A stretch of DNA of 64,000 nucleotides from Pontibacter silvestris (GTDB taxonomy: Bacteria > Bacteroidota > Bacteroidia > Cytophagales > Hymenobacteraceae), in NCBI RefSeq assembly GCF_020907275.1, contig NZ_JAJJWI010000015.1, positions 1 through 64,000 of the forward strand. Direction: 5' to 3'. A program made the translations under genes and the position numbers. The notes below the pieces were generated by a model that saw only the letters and a list, made by a program, of their open reading frames with translations, had not been told where the DNA came from and ran no database searches. This document shows, piece by piece, positions 17,710 through 27,053 of the stretch. The stretch's first letter is position 1, and every line of letters begins with the position of its first letter.

Positions 17710-20571
17710 ATGAAAGTAAGAGTCACCCTTTGTTTCTTTCTAACAATTATTCTTTGCTCGTTCAGTAACCCAGCTATAAAAAGTTATCAAAAGCTGGATG
17801 ATGGAGTGTTAGTAACACTAGAGAAGAAGTCTGAAGGAGATCCGCAGTATGTAAAGCTGAAAGTTGTAGCAGATAATATAGTACAGGTAATCGCTAGCCC
17901 TGCAAACGAGTTTAAAGATGCTCAAAGCCTGATGGTATTGGAAGGCAATAAAGCTAATGTGCAGTGGGACCTAAAAGAAAGAGGAAAGTCTCTTGTGTTA
18001 AATACAAAAGCGCTGAAAGTAGTAGTAGATGCTAACACAGGAGCCGTTACTTTCTATGACAAAAACGGAAATATTATTGTACAAGAGGAAGACGGTAAAC
18101 AGCAGGACTTTAGTCCTGTGCAGTTACTGGGCGAGGAGAAGAGCTATAAACTGAATAGAACTTTTAAAGCTGATGATGGCGAAGCGTTTTATGGTTTAGG
18201 GCAGCACCAGACAGGGCTCATGAACTACAGGGGTTGGCAGGTAGATCTGACGCAGTATAACTCTGTGGCAGTAGTCCCCTTTCTGGTGTCAAGCAAGAAC
18301 TATGGTATACTGTGGGACAATAATTCTATCACGAAGTTTGGTGATGTAAGGCCATATCAGGAGCTATCTAAACTAAAGCTTTACACGAAAGACCAGAAGC
18401 CCGGCGCGCTTACGGCTACTTATGCTTTTGATCCCAAAGCAGGAAAAGATCCTATCGTGCGCCAGGAAAAAGAGATTAACTATGAGTTTCTGGAACAGCA
18501 GGATGATTTTCCGGAAGGTTACACACTGGAGGGTGGCACAGTTACCTGGGAAGGTTACATAGAGAGCGACGAAACAGGAGAGCATCACTTTACGATGCCT
18601 GGTTCAGGTTACATAAAAGTATGGATCGACAACGAACTACTGCTGGATAAGTGGCGTGAAGCCTGGAACCCCGGCCAGTCTGTTTTTGCGCAGGATCTGA
18701 AGAAAGGGGTAAAGCATCCTTTTAAAATTGAGTGGAACCCGGATGGCGGACAGTCATTTATTGCACTGCGTTACTTGAGCCCGCTAAGCCCGCAAGAGAA
18801 GAATACGTTCGCCTTTGCCTCTGAAGCAGGAGATGAAATAAACTATTATTTTGTGTATGGCCAGAACATAGATGAAGTAGTTAGTGGCTATCGCACCTTA
18901 ACAGGATCAGCTCAAATAATGCCTAAGTGGGCGATGGGCTTCTGGCAAAGCCGCGAGCGCTACAAAACTCAGAAAGAGCTTATGAATACTGTTAAAGAAT
19001 TTCGTAAGCGACATATCCCACTAGATAACATCGTGCAGGACTGGTCTTACTGGGAAGAGGATCAGTGGGGGAGCCAAGAGTTTGATAAATCCAGGTTTCC
19101 TGACCCAGAGGGGATGATCAAAGAGTTGCATGAGAAGTACCATGCACACTTCATGATTTCTACATGGCCTAAATTCTACAAAGGAATTGAGGCTTATAAA
19201 CGCTTTGATGAAAAAGGCCTACTATACAAGACGAGTATCAACGAAGGCATCAGAGACTGGATCGGTAAAGGGTATGTTTCTACATTCTATGATGCCTTCA
19301 ATCCGGAAGGAAGAAAGATGTTTTGGAATCTGCTGGATGAGAAGCTATACAAGTTAGGAGTAGATGCCTGGTGGCAGGATGCATCAGAGCCAGATATTCT
19401 ATCTAACTCCTCTATTGAGCACCGCAAGGCACTAATGAACCCAACTTACTTAGGTTCTGCTGAAAAGTACTTTAATGCCTATGTGCTGATGCATAACAAA
19501 GGTATTTATGAAGGACAAAGAAGCACAAACCCAAATGATCGCGTGTTCATTCTTACCCGTTCAGCATTTGCAGGCCTACAGCACTATGGTGCTGCGACCT
19601 GGAGTGGAGACATAGCTGCTACTTTCCAGGAAATGGGCCGCCAGATTCCGGCAGGATTGAATTTCTCTATGTCTGGCCTGCCTTACTGGACCACCGATAT
19701 CGGAGGCTTCTTTGTAGAGAACAAATATGACAGACCAGACCCCAAAGGCGATGCCCTGGAAGAATGGCGAGAATTGGAAACCCGCTGGTATCAGTATGGC
19801 ACCTTTACACCGCTGTACCGTTCGCATGGCCAGTATCCTTACCGCGAAGTCTTCAACATCGCTCCTGAAGATCATAAAGCTTACCAGTCTATAGTTTACT
19901 ATAACAAGCTGCGCTACAGACTAATGCCATACATCTACACACTCACAGGGCAGGTGTACCATAACGATTACACCATCATGCGTGCTTTGGTAATGGATTT
20001 CGGGCAAGATAAGAACGTGCAAAACATAGGCGATCAGTTTATGTTTGGCCCAAGCCTGTTAGTGAGTCCTGTGTATGAACGCAATGCGACTAAAAGAAAA
20101 ATGTACCTGCCAGCCGGCACAGGGTGGTACAATCTGTATGAGGGTACTTACCAGCAAGGTGGACAGCACATAGAAGCAGATGCCCCTTATGAAAGAATGC
20201 CTCTTTTTGTGAAAGAGGGTTCTATACTTCCTTTTGGACCTGAGATTGAATACACTTCAGAAAAGCCTGCCGATACTATAACACTGTACGTATATGGTGG
20301 TAGAGATGCAAGCTTTAATCTCTACGAAGACGAGAATACCAACTATAATTACGAGAAAGGCAAGTACGCTACAATTCCAATAACATATAACGAAGCCTCA
20401 AAAAAGCTCACTATCGGTAAGCGTGAGGGGGAATTTGAGGGCATGCTTAAAAACAGAACTTTTAATGTAATATATGTAAATCCAAATAAGCCAAAAGAGT
20501 TACAATTCGAATCTAAGCCTGATCAGGTGATCAAGTATGCTGGAAAATCAAAATCGGTGAAGCTGAAATAA
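17710..20571 (+). CDS. GH31 alpha-glycosidase with PA14 insert
   Basis: The 953-residue protein has a signal peptide (about 1-20). A GH31 N-terminal beta-sandwich (AFYGLGQHQTG) is interrupted by a PA14-type domain at about residues 250-365 (WEGYIESDETGEHHFTMPGSG, VWIDNELLLDKWRE). The catalytic barrel then gives PLDNIVQDWSYW, the nucleophile D557 in WWQDASEPD, and the likely acid/base D634 in WSGDIAATF. A PA14 insert with a D-A-[ST]-E-P-D motif is the arrangement of bacterial alpha-xylosidases of the Xyl31A type. GH31 also contains alpha-galactosidases and others, and this mannan context makes alpha-galactosidase a real alternative. It is probably periplasmic. The next gene, SusC1, follows after 66 bases, so they likely share the transcript from the promoter near 17.6 kb. 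Confidence 0.9.
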   Translation: MKVRVTLCFFLTIILCSFSNPAIKSYQKLDDGVLVTLEKKSEGDPQYVKLKVVADNIVQVIASPANEFKDAQSLMVLEGNKANVQWDLKERGKSLVLNTKALKVVVDANTGAVTFYDKNGNIIVQEEDGKQQDFSPVQLLGEEKSYKLNRTFKADDGEAFYGLGQHQTGLMNYRGWQVDLTQYNSVAVVPFLVSSKNYGILWDNNSITKFGDVRPYQELSKLKLYTKDQKPGALTATYAFDPKAGKDPIVRQEKEINYEFLEQQDDFPEGYTLEGGTVTWEGYIESDETGEHHFTMPGSGYIKVWIDNELLLDKWREAWNPGQSVFAQDLKKGVKHPFKIEWNPDGGQSFIALRYLSPLSPQEKNTFAFASEAGDEINYYFVYGQNIDEVVSGYRTLTGSAQIMPKWAMGFWQSRERYKTQKELMNTVKEFRKRHIPLDNIVQDWSYWEEDQWGSQEFDKSRFPDPEGMIKELHEKYHAHFMISTWPKFYKGIEAYKRFDEKGLLYKTSINEGIRDWIGKGYVSTFYDAFNPEGRKMFWNLLDEKLYKLGVDAWWQDASEPDILSNSSIEHRKALMNPTYLGSAEKYFNAYVLMHNKGIYEGQRSTNPNDRVFILTRSAFAGLQHYGAATWSGDIAATFQEMGRQIPAGLNFSMSGLPYWTTDIGGFFVENKYDRPDPKGDALEEWRELETRWYQYGTFTPLYRSHGQYPYREVFNIAPEDHKAYQSIVYYNKLRYRLMPYIYTLTGQVYHNDYTIMRALVMDFGQDKNVQNIGDQFMFGPSLLVSPVYERNATKRKMYLPAGTGWYNLYEGTYQQGGQHIEADAPYERMPLFVKEGSILPFGPEIEYTSEKPADTITLYVYGGRDASFNLYEDENTNYNYEKGKYATIPITYNEASKKLTIGKREGEFEGMLKNRTFNVIYVNPNKPKELQFESKPDQVIKYAGKSKSVKLK

Positions 20572-20637
20572 ACTTATTTCAGCTTCTTAAAATGCTTTAA
20601 TCCATTTAATAATTAATCGAAAACATTATTTACTCAT

Positions 20638-23600
20638 ATGAGGAAGTTATTTCTATTAGCCTGGTTGCTCTACCTGTGTGGAACAGCCTATGCTCAACAA
20701 ACGGTCAGGGGGCGTGTAACATCTGAGGCAGATGGAACAGGACTACCCGGAGTAAGTATTGCTGTCAAAGGTACATCTACTGGAGGTATAACTGACGTAG
20801 AGGGTAATTACACTGTTCAGGCTGCTAATGACGCCGTTCTTGTGGTGTCTTACATCGGTTTTAAAACTCAGGAAGTGCCTGTTAACGGGAGAACGCAAAT
20901 AAATATAACCTTAGCCACTGATCAGGAAATGCTGGATGAAGTAGTGGTGGTAGGTTACGGTACTCAAAAGAAGAAGCTGGTTACAGGGGCTACTACGCAG
21001 GTAGAAGGAGAGGACATCCAGAAGCAAAGCACCACAAACGCTTTACAAGCCTTACAAGGGCAGGCACCGGGTGTGCAGATTTCTTCAACTTCGGGCCAGC
21101 CAGGCGAGAGCATGCGCGTACTTATTCGCGGTGTCGGTACTGTAGGAAACGCAAGCCCGCTTTATGTGGTGGATGGTGTATTAACAGACAATATCGATTA
21201 TCTGAATCCAGCGGATATAGCTTCTATTGATGTGTTGAAAGATGCGGCTTCTGCTGCTATCTACGGTTCGCAGGCGGCCAACGGCGTGGTGCTGATCACG
21301 ACCAGGCAAGGAAAATCAGGGCAGCCAGCTAAAGTAACGTTTGACACTTACTTTGGTGTTCAGAACCTGGGACGAAAAGTTGACCTGTTGAACTCACAGC
21401 AGTATGCTTCTATTATGAATGAGGCGGCAGTAAATTCAGGCAAGCTACCGTATTTTACCAATGATGAAATTGCTGCAATGGGCACAGGTACAGACTGGAT
21501 AGACGAGATGTTTGTAGACGATGCCGTTACGCAGAATTACTCATTGGGTGCTCAGGGCGGCTCTGAGAACTCTAACTTCTCCGCTTCGCTGTCTTATACT
21601 TCTCAGGAAGGTATTGTAGGCGGTAAAGCCTTATCTAACTATGAGCGCTATAACGCCCGCTTAAACTCTGAGCACAAGTTTTACAACGATATCATTACAC
21701 TTGGAGAACATTTAACCTTTGCTTATATCCAAAGTAACGGCATCGGGGTTGGCAACCAGTACAACAACTCGTTACGTGGAGCTTTTAATACGAGCCCGTT
21801 TGTTCCGATGTATGACGAAGAAGGCAACTTCTATGACAACAGCGAATCTAGCTGGTTTACTGGCGAAGCAAACCCTTACGCACTGGCAGTATATAGCAAC
21901 CAAAACAGGAGAAATAACCAACGGCTGTTAGGTGATGTGTATGTGGTTGTAGAGCCTATCAAGAACCTGCGCTTCAGAACCAGCTTTGGCCTGAACTATG
22001 CTGCCGGTGAAAGTCGCTCGTATCTGCCAACGTATCAGTTGTCAATATATGCGCTGAATACTGTGACACGTGCAAGCCAGTCACTTAATAAAGGCTATAA
22101 TTATAACTGGGATAACTTGTTGAGTTATAACTTTAATCTAAATCAGGATCATGGATTTGAGGTGATGCTGGGTACATCGGCCTATCGCAACAACGGGACA
22201 AATATTTATGGTAGCAATACCAACCTGGTGCTCTCAGGTCTGGATTATGCTTGGTTATCAAATGCTACAAACAATGATGGTGGCGCTATTACGCTTACCG
22301 GAGGGCCCTATGATCAGGACAGAAGAATGTCTTACTTTGGAAGGTTAAACTATAACTATAAGGAAACTTATTTATTGAATGCTACTTTCCGTGCCGACGG
22401 TTCTTCTAGATTCGCGCCAGCCAACCGTTGGGGATACTTCCCGTCTGTTTCTACTGGTTGGGTACTCTCTAATGAGTCTTTTATGGCTAGCACCCAAGAC
22501 TGGCTAAGCTACTTTAAGCTACGTGCAAGCTGGGGACAGGTGGGTAACCAGAACATCGATTTCTACCAGTACCTGACACTTGTTGAGATTGCGAACACCA
22601 ACTATACATTCGGAGATGAAGAGGGCGCCCTTACAGCTGGTGCTTATCCTGGCAGATATGGTAACGAGAATGTGAAATGGGAGACTTCAGAACAGACAGA
22701 CATCGGTTTTGATGCCCGCTTCCTGGATGGTAGACTAAACGCCACTTTCGACTGGTATACTAAAAAAACCAAAGATTGGCTAGTGCGGGCGCCTGTACCA
22801 GCAACCGCAGGTGCTGAGCCTCCATTTATCAATGGTGGTAATGTAACTAATAAAGGAATAGAACTGGCGCTTTCATACAGCGACAATATTGGAGACTTTA
22901 ACTATACATTTGGGGTTAACGGTAGCTATAACAAGAACAGAGTTGGTCAGATTCCTACTGCGGATGGCGTTATACACGGTGATGCCAACCAACTGTTTGA
23001 TAATTCGGCAGAATTTTACAGAGCCGAGAATGGGCATCCAATCGGTTACTTCTGGGGATTACAGACCAACGGTATTTTTCAGAGTGAGGAAGAGGTTTCT
23101 TCTTATAGATCAACAGAAGGAACAGTTATTCAGCCAAATGCTCAGCCAGGCGATTTACGTTATGTTGACCAAAATGGAGACGGTGTAATCAATACGATGG
23201 ATAATACCGAAATTGGAAATCCAAATCCTGATTATACATTTGGTATTACACTTTCTGGTAATTACAAGGCGTTTGATTTCTCTTTACTTGCTTCCGGTGT
23301 AGCCGGAAACCAGATTGTGCAGTCGTACCGCAACCACTCTATTTATGCCAACTATACCACGGCTATTTTAGATCGCTGGCACGGGCCAGGTTCCTCTAAC
23401 ACTATGCCACGGGTAACAGAGGATAACCGTAACTGGACAACCTTTTCTGATCTGTATATCCACGATGGAGACTTCCTGAGAATCAGCAATATTACAGTTG
23501 GGTATGATCTTGGTAAACTGATTCAGAAAAATTTTATAAGTCAGTTAAGGGTGTATGCATCAGTTCAAAACCTATATACCTTCACAAAGTACGAAGGCAT

Positions 23601-23703
23601 GGACCCTGAAATCGGCTATACCAACAGTTTTGCTTCAGGTATTGATCTAGGATATTATCCACGGCCAAGAACAGTGATGGTTGGTGCTAACATTAAATTT
23701 TAA
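20638..23703 (+). CDS. SusC-like TonB-dependent outer-membrane transporter 1
   Basis: The 1021-residue protein has a signal peptide (1-19), a carboxypeptidase-regulatory-like domain (about 22-105; GRVTSEADGTGLPGVSIAVKGT, VVSYIGF), then DEVVVVGYGTQKKK leading into the plug (VLIRGVGTVGNASPLYVVDG, IDVLKDAASAAIYGSQAANGVVLITT) and a beta-barrel ending with a C-terminal aromatic (GANIKF). Proteins of this type import oligosaccharides through the outer membrane using energy from TonB/ExbBD. No such energy genes are in the window. Its SusD partner begins 20 bases downstream. The substrate cannot be read from the sequence; the adjoining GH31 gene suggests an alpha-linked or branched glycan. Confidence 0.95.
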   Translation: MRKLFLLAWLLYLCGTAYAQQTVRGRVTSEADGTGLPGVSIAVKGTSTGGITDVEGNYTVQAANDAVLVVSYIGFKTQEVPVNGRTQINITLATDQEMLDEVVVVGYGTQKKKLVTGATTQVEGEDIQKQSTTNALQALQGQAPGVQISSTSGQPGESMRVLIRGVGTVGNASPLYVVDGVLTDNIDYLNPADIASIDVLKDAASAAIYGSQAANGVVLITTRQGKSGQPAKVTFDTYFGVQNLGRKVDLLNSQQYASIMNEAAVNSGKLPYFTNDEIAAMGTGTDWIDEMFVDDAVTQNYSLGAQGGSENSNFSASLSYTSQEGIVGGKALSNYERYNARLNSEHKFYNDIITLGEHLTFAYIQSNGIGVGNQYNNSLRGAFNTSPFVPMYDEEGNFYDNSESSWFTGEANPYALAVYSNQNRRNNQRLLGDVYVVVEPIKNLRFRTSFGLNYAAGESRSYLPTYQLSIYALNTVTRASQSLNKGYNYNWDNLLSYNFNLNQDHGFEVMLGTSAYRNNGTNIYGSNTNLVLSGLDYAWLSNATNNDGGAITLTGGPYDQDRRMSYFGRLNYNYKETYLLNATFRADGSSRFAPANRWGYFPSVSTGWVLSNESFMASTQDWLSYFKLRASWGQVGNQNIDFYQYLTLVEIANTNYTFGDEEGALTAGAYPGRYGNENVKWETSEQTDIGFDARFLDGRLNATFDWYTKKTKDWLVRAPVPATAGAEPPFINGGNVTNKGIELALSYSDNIGDFNYTFGVNGSYNKNRVGQIPTADGVIHGDANQLFDNSAEFYRAENGHPIGYFWGLQTNGIFQSEEEVSSYRSTEGTVIQPNAQPGDLRYVDQNGDGVINTMDNTEIGNPNPDYTFGITLSGNYKAFDFSLLASGVAGNQIVQSYRNHSIYANYTTAILDRWHGPGSSNTMPRVTEDNRNWTTFSDLYIHDGDFLRISNITVGYDLGKLIQKNFISQLRVYASVQNLYTFTKYEGMDPEIGYTNSFASGIDLGYYPRPRTVMVGANIKF

Positions 23704-23723
23704 GTAGACAGCGCGTAGATAAC

Positions 23724-25322
23724 ATGAAAAATATAAACAGATATATATTGGTTTTAGGCCTGGCAGCATTAGGAGCCTGTACGGACGATTTTCTTGACGC
23801 ACAGCCCCAAATACAGGCTACAGAATCCAACTTTTACAAAACACCCCAAGATGCTTATACTGCTTTAGTAGGGTGTTACGACGGCTTGCAAATCATTTGG
23901 GCTGACGGAGTAAGCTTTCCTGTAGCTTCGGAAGTGCTCTCTGATAATGCTTATGGCGGCACAGGTGCCTCTGACGATTTTAAATACCAGATGATTGATG
24001 AGTTTGACAAGTCTCGTTCGCCGTCAACTCCAAACCTGTATGAGGCAAATTGGGAAGCTTATTACAGAGCGGTTTTCCGTTGTAATACACTGATCAGTAA
24101 GATGGATCAAATTGACTGGACAGGTAATGAGGAATTACGGGCTACATACGAGTCAGAAGCCAGGTTCATTCGTGCTTTTCTTTACTTTGATATGGTTAGG
24201 TTGTGGGGCAACATTCCTTTGCTTACCGAACCTTCCGTTGAGTACATATCACAGGCTTCTCCTGACTCAGTGTATCAGGTAATTGCGGAAGACCTGAAAT
24301 TCGCTGCGGATAACCTTCCATCTGTTCCGTATACTGCTCAAACTCCTGCCACTTACGGAAGAGTTACAAAATGGGCGGCTGAAGCTTTATTGGGTCGTGT
24401 TTATCTTTACTATACAGGTTATTACAGGAAACCTGACCTGGTAGGTGTTGTAGACAAAGCCCAGACACTTGCTTATGTAGAAGACGTGATCGCGAATGGA
24501 GGATTCGGCTTAGTGGAAGACTTCGCTGCTCTGTGGCCTGCGGCTTCCTTAACCGATTATGTTGGTGAGAATAATAAAGAAACAGTGTTTGCCATCAAAT
24601 ACACTTACACGAGCGACTATGAAGGAAACACAGACGGAAACCATTGGTTAGTCTTGTTAGGTATGCGTGAGCAGGCTATTTACCCATACGGTAATGGTTG
24701 GGGAGGAGGTACTGTAACTCCTGACCTTTGGAACGCCTACAGCGAGAACGATACACGCAGAACAGCCTCCATAATCTCAATAGATGACGAAGATCTTGAT
24801 TTTACCAGTCAAAGCAGGCAGCGGGAATATACGGGGTATTATAACAAAAAATATACTCCTATAGTGAATGAAGAGGGTAAGCCCATAGTTGTAGTTGATG
24901 AGCTTGGTATTCAAAGCTTCCAGATTAGCCAATACCAGGATTTTATATCGATACGCTATGCCGATGTGTTGTTGATGGCCGCAGAATTAGGTAGCCCGAA
25001 TGCACAAACATACTTCGATGCTGTGAGAAGACGCGCTTATAAGGATAATTTTGCTTCGATACCGGTAACAATGGACAACCTTATGAAGGAGCGTCGGTTA
25101 GAGTTGGCATTTGAAGGTATCCGTTATTGGGACCTGCTCCGCCAGGGAGTTAGCGTTGCTGCTTCAGCAATCGCTGAGACAACCACCGTTTTAAATGCCG
25201 GTACTGCTACTACCAAAACAATATCGGCTAGCAATATTGAGCAAACCAACGGTTTACAGCAGATACCTGTTAATCAAATTAACTTGTCTAACGGTACCCT
25301 GCAGCAAAACCCAGGCTGGTAA
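23724..25322 (+). CDS. SusD/RagB-like glycan-binding lipoprotein 1
   Basis: The 532-residue protein has a lipobox LGAC (residues 16-19) directly followed by TDDFLD, an acidic start typical of surface-exported lipoproteins of this phylum. The SusD fold is recognisable from FYKTPQDAYTALVGCYDGLQ, the tetratricopeptide-like helices with SEARFIRAFLYFDMVRLWGNIPL, and the C-terminal RRLELAFEGIRYWDLLRQG. It forms the lid on SusC1 and captures oligosaccharides. It sits 20 bases after SusC1 and is followed by a 130-base structured spacer before the surface lipoprotein gene. Confidence 0.95.
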   Translation: MKNINRYILVLGLAALGACTDDFLDAQPQIQATESNFYKTPQDAYTALVGCYDGLQIIWADGVSFPVASEVLSDNAYGGTGASDDFKYQMIDEFDKSRSPSTPNLYEANWEAYYRAVFRCNTLISKMDQIDWTGNEELRATYESEARFIRAFLYFDMVRLWGNIPLLTEPSVEYISQASPDSVYQVIAEDLKFAADNLPSVPYTAQTPATYGRVTKWAAEALLGRVYLYYTGYYRKPDLVGVVDKAQTLAYVEDVIANGGFGLVEDFAALWPAASLTDYVGENNKETVFAIKYTYTSDYEGNTDGNHWLVLLGMREQAIYPYGNGWGGGTVTPDLWNAYSENDTRRTASIISIDDEDLDFTSQSRQREYTGYYNKKYTPIVNEEGKPIVVVDELGIQSFQISQYQDFISIRYADVLLMAAELGSPNAQTYFDAVRRRAYKDNFASIPVTMDNLMKERRLELAFEGIRYWDLLRQGVSVAASAIAETTTVLNAGTATTKTISASNIEQTNGLQQIPVNQINLSNGTLQQNPGW

Positions 25323-25345
25323 CTATAACTTAAGCAGTATGAGAT

Positions 25346-25434
25346 CTTCCATCTGATAAAACAAGCTGAGTGTGTTGCTCTTTTTTATCGGAAGAGCATC
25401 AACTTTGTTTTACACATGGAAGCTTCCATCTGAT
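25346..25434 (+). repeat. structured spacer with 12-bp direct repeats and a palindrome
   Basis: CTTCCATCTGAT occurs at 25346-25357 and again at 25423-25434. The second copy overlaps the perfect palindrome ATGGAAGCTTCCAT at 25416-25429. Between them a hairpin GCTCTT...AAGAGC (25377-25397) is possible. The spacer lies between SusD1 and the next lipoprotein gene and may act in mRNA processing or partial termination. Confidence 0.45.
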
Positions 25435-25452
25435 CAATAAAAACATAAACAG

Positions 25453-26883
25453 ATGAAAAATTTTAAACTTCTATTTTATCTTCTGCTTGCCCCTGTGCTT
25501 TTTATGGCATCGTGTCAGGATGATGATTATGAATTGGGCAGAATGCTCGATCGGTCCGAAATCCATTACAAAGTAGTGCAGGACTATGAGACTGACCCAG
25601 GAGGGAACACAGTCATCATGATCAATGAAACTCCGGGAACCGTATCTATGTGGGATTATGGTACTGGCCGTTCTACTCGCACTATAGATACCGTTCATTT
25701 TGCTTTCCAAGGTGAGTATGTAATCAAGTTCTCGGCCATGACAGCTGGTGGTGTAGTAGAAATGGACCCTGTTACCATTCAGGTAACAGAAGATAACCTG
25801 AATTATGTAAACGACCCTCTGTGGATTGCTCTAACAGGTGGCCCTGGCAATGAAAAGGACTGGGTACTAGATACCGAAGGAAAGTATTTCTCTGGTCCTA
25901 TCTCCTTCTATGGCGTTGATAACGGCTGGTTGGCCGGAGGTGAGTCTTGGGCCGATGGTGCTGAAGAAACCGGATGTTATGGAAGCGATTGCTGGACCTG
26001 GGCGCCTGGACTTTCCGATATATATCCAAATATAATGGCTGAGGGTGACTATGGCGTTATGACCTTTAACCTAATAGGAGGCCCTAACTTTAGTGCCACA
26101 AAACCAATGGAGGGAGGGATTACACAGACAGGAACTTACTCGCTTAACGTAAACGAAAAAACACTGACGATAAATGATGCTTCTATCCTGCGGGGCTACA
26201 AGCCTAGTAAAAACGGTATTAGCGGCATAAGCGACTGGACCAACTATACTGTTCTTGCTCTGGATGAGAATATCTTACGGCTTGGAGTAATACGCGACAA
26301 GGATGTAGACGGTGAAGGACCCGCTATGTTGGTATATAACTTCATATCAAAAGAGTACTCTGATAATTGGGTGCCTTCAGGTCCTGCCCCTGATGATGAA
26401 GGCTTTGACCCGGAGTTTGCACCTGGCGAATTGTTGACAATGCTGGCTGGCGGACCTTCTTCTGGTCGTGTGTGGCAATTAGATGCAGCCGGCAATCCGG
26501 TAGATTGGATAGCTGGAGGTAATGGCTGGACAACCTCCAGCGATGATTCCAGAGACTGGGGATGGAACGATTCCTGGGATGAAGTAGCTGAGAGTTCCTG
26601 GATACGTTTCGACCGATTTGGAGGAACCCAGAATTATACGCGCTCACAGAACGGGGTAACCACTACTGGTACTTTCACCATCAATGAAGAGGAAAATACC
26701 ATTGTGCTAGGCGGTAACAATACTTTAATTCAAAACCAAAATAGCAGTTTAAGCCCAACAACCAGCACAATAAAAGTAGTAAAGGCCTTCCCTGGAGAGT
26801 ATGAAAACAAAGGCATCTGGTTTGGTACAAGCTATGATGAAGCAAAAGACGAATGGTTCGCATTTCATTATATAATTCCATAA
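25453..26883 (+). CDS. PKD-containing surface glycan-binding lipoprotein
   Basis: The 476-residue lipoprotein has lipobox MASC (about residues 18-21) followed by QDDDYE, the acidic signature for surface exposure. Residues of about 40-115 form a PKD-like domain (TPGTVSMWDYGTGRSTRTIDTVHFAFQ, with YVIKFSAMTAGG). The remainder contains two related modules starting WIALTGGPGNEKDWVLD and LLTMLAGGPSSGRVWQLD, each with tryptophan-rich segments (ESWADGAEETGCYGSDCWTW; SRDWGWNDSWDEV) suited to stacking on sugars. It follows SusC1/SusD1 and ends in a strong terminator, so it should be the SusE/F-position binding protein of block 1. No enzyme motif is seen. Confidence 0.8.
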   Translation: MKNFKLLFYLLLAPVLFMASCQDDDYELGRMLDRSEIHYKVVQDYETDPGGNTVIMINETPGTVSMWDYGTGRSTRTIDTVHFAFQGEYVIKFSAMTAGGVVEMDPVTIQVTEDNLNYVNDPLWIALTGGPGNEKDWVLDTEGKYFSGPISFYGVDNGWLAGGESWADGAEETGCYGSDCWTWAPGLSDIYPNIMAEGDYGVMTFNLIGGPNFSATKPMEGGITQTGTYSLNVNEKTLTINDASILRGYKPSKNGISGISDWTNYTVLALDENILRLGVIRDKDVDGEGPAMLVYNFISKEYSDNWVPSGPAPDDEGFDPEFAPGELLTMLAGGPSSGRVWQLDAAGNPVDWIAGGNGWTTSSDDSRDWGWNDSWDEVAESSWIRFDRFGGTQNYTRSQNGVTTTGTFTINEEENTIVLGGNNTLIQNQNSSLSPTTSTIKVVKAFPGEYENKGIWFGTSYDEAKDEWFAFHYIIP

Positions 26884-26898
26884 GTGCACTTTAATACT

Positions 26899-26944
26899 AA
26901 CCAACACGAACAACTCCAAAGTAGTAGAGTTGTTCGTGTTGGTT
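26899..26944 (+). terminator. strong rho-independent terminator closing block 1
   Basis: An 18-bp perfect stem (26899-26916 with 26927-26944) with a 10-base loop is followed by a T-run, 15 bases after the stop of the surface lipoprotein gene. Confidence 0.85.
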
Positions 26945-26975
26945 TTTCTATTCCACTTTACTATAAAAGATTAAA

Positions 26976-26998
26976 CTGATATAAGTGCCAAATATCAG
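26976..26998. promoter_or_regulatory. possible operator upstream of the GH2 gene
   Basis: CTGATAT at 26976-26982 and ATATCAG at 26992-26998 form a 7-bp inverted repeat with a 9-base spacer. It lies about 55 bases upstream of the GH2 start codon and after the block 1 terminator. It is short enough to be chance. Confidence 0.3.
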
Positions 26999-27053
26999 AC
27001 GTTGTCAAAGTTCATCAATCACAATACCTGGGCCATAGCAGCCTGCTTAAAAA

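Noticed and set aside
25346..25434. Possible CRISPR repeats
   Set aside because: There are only two 12-base copies, with no array and no cas genes nearby.
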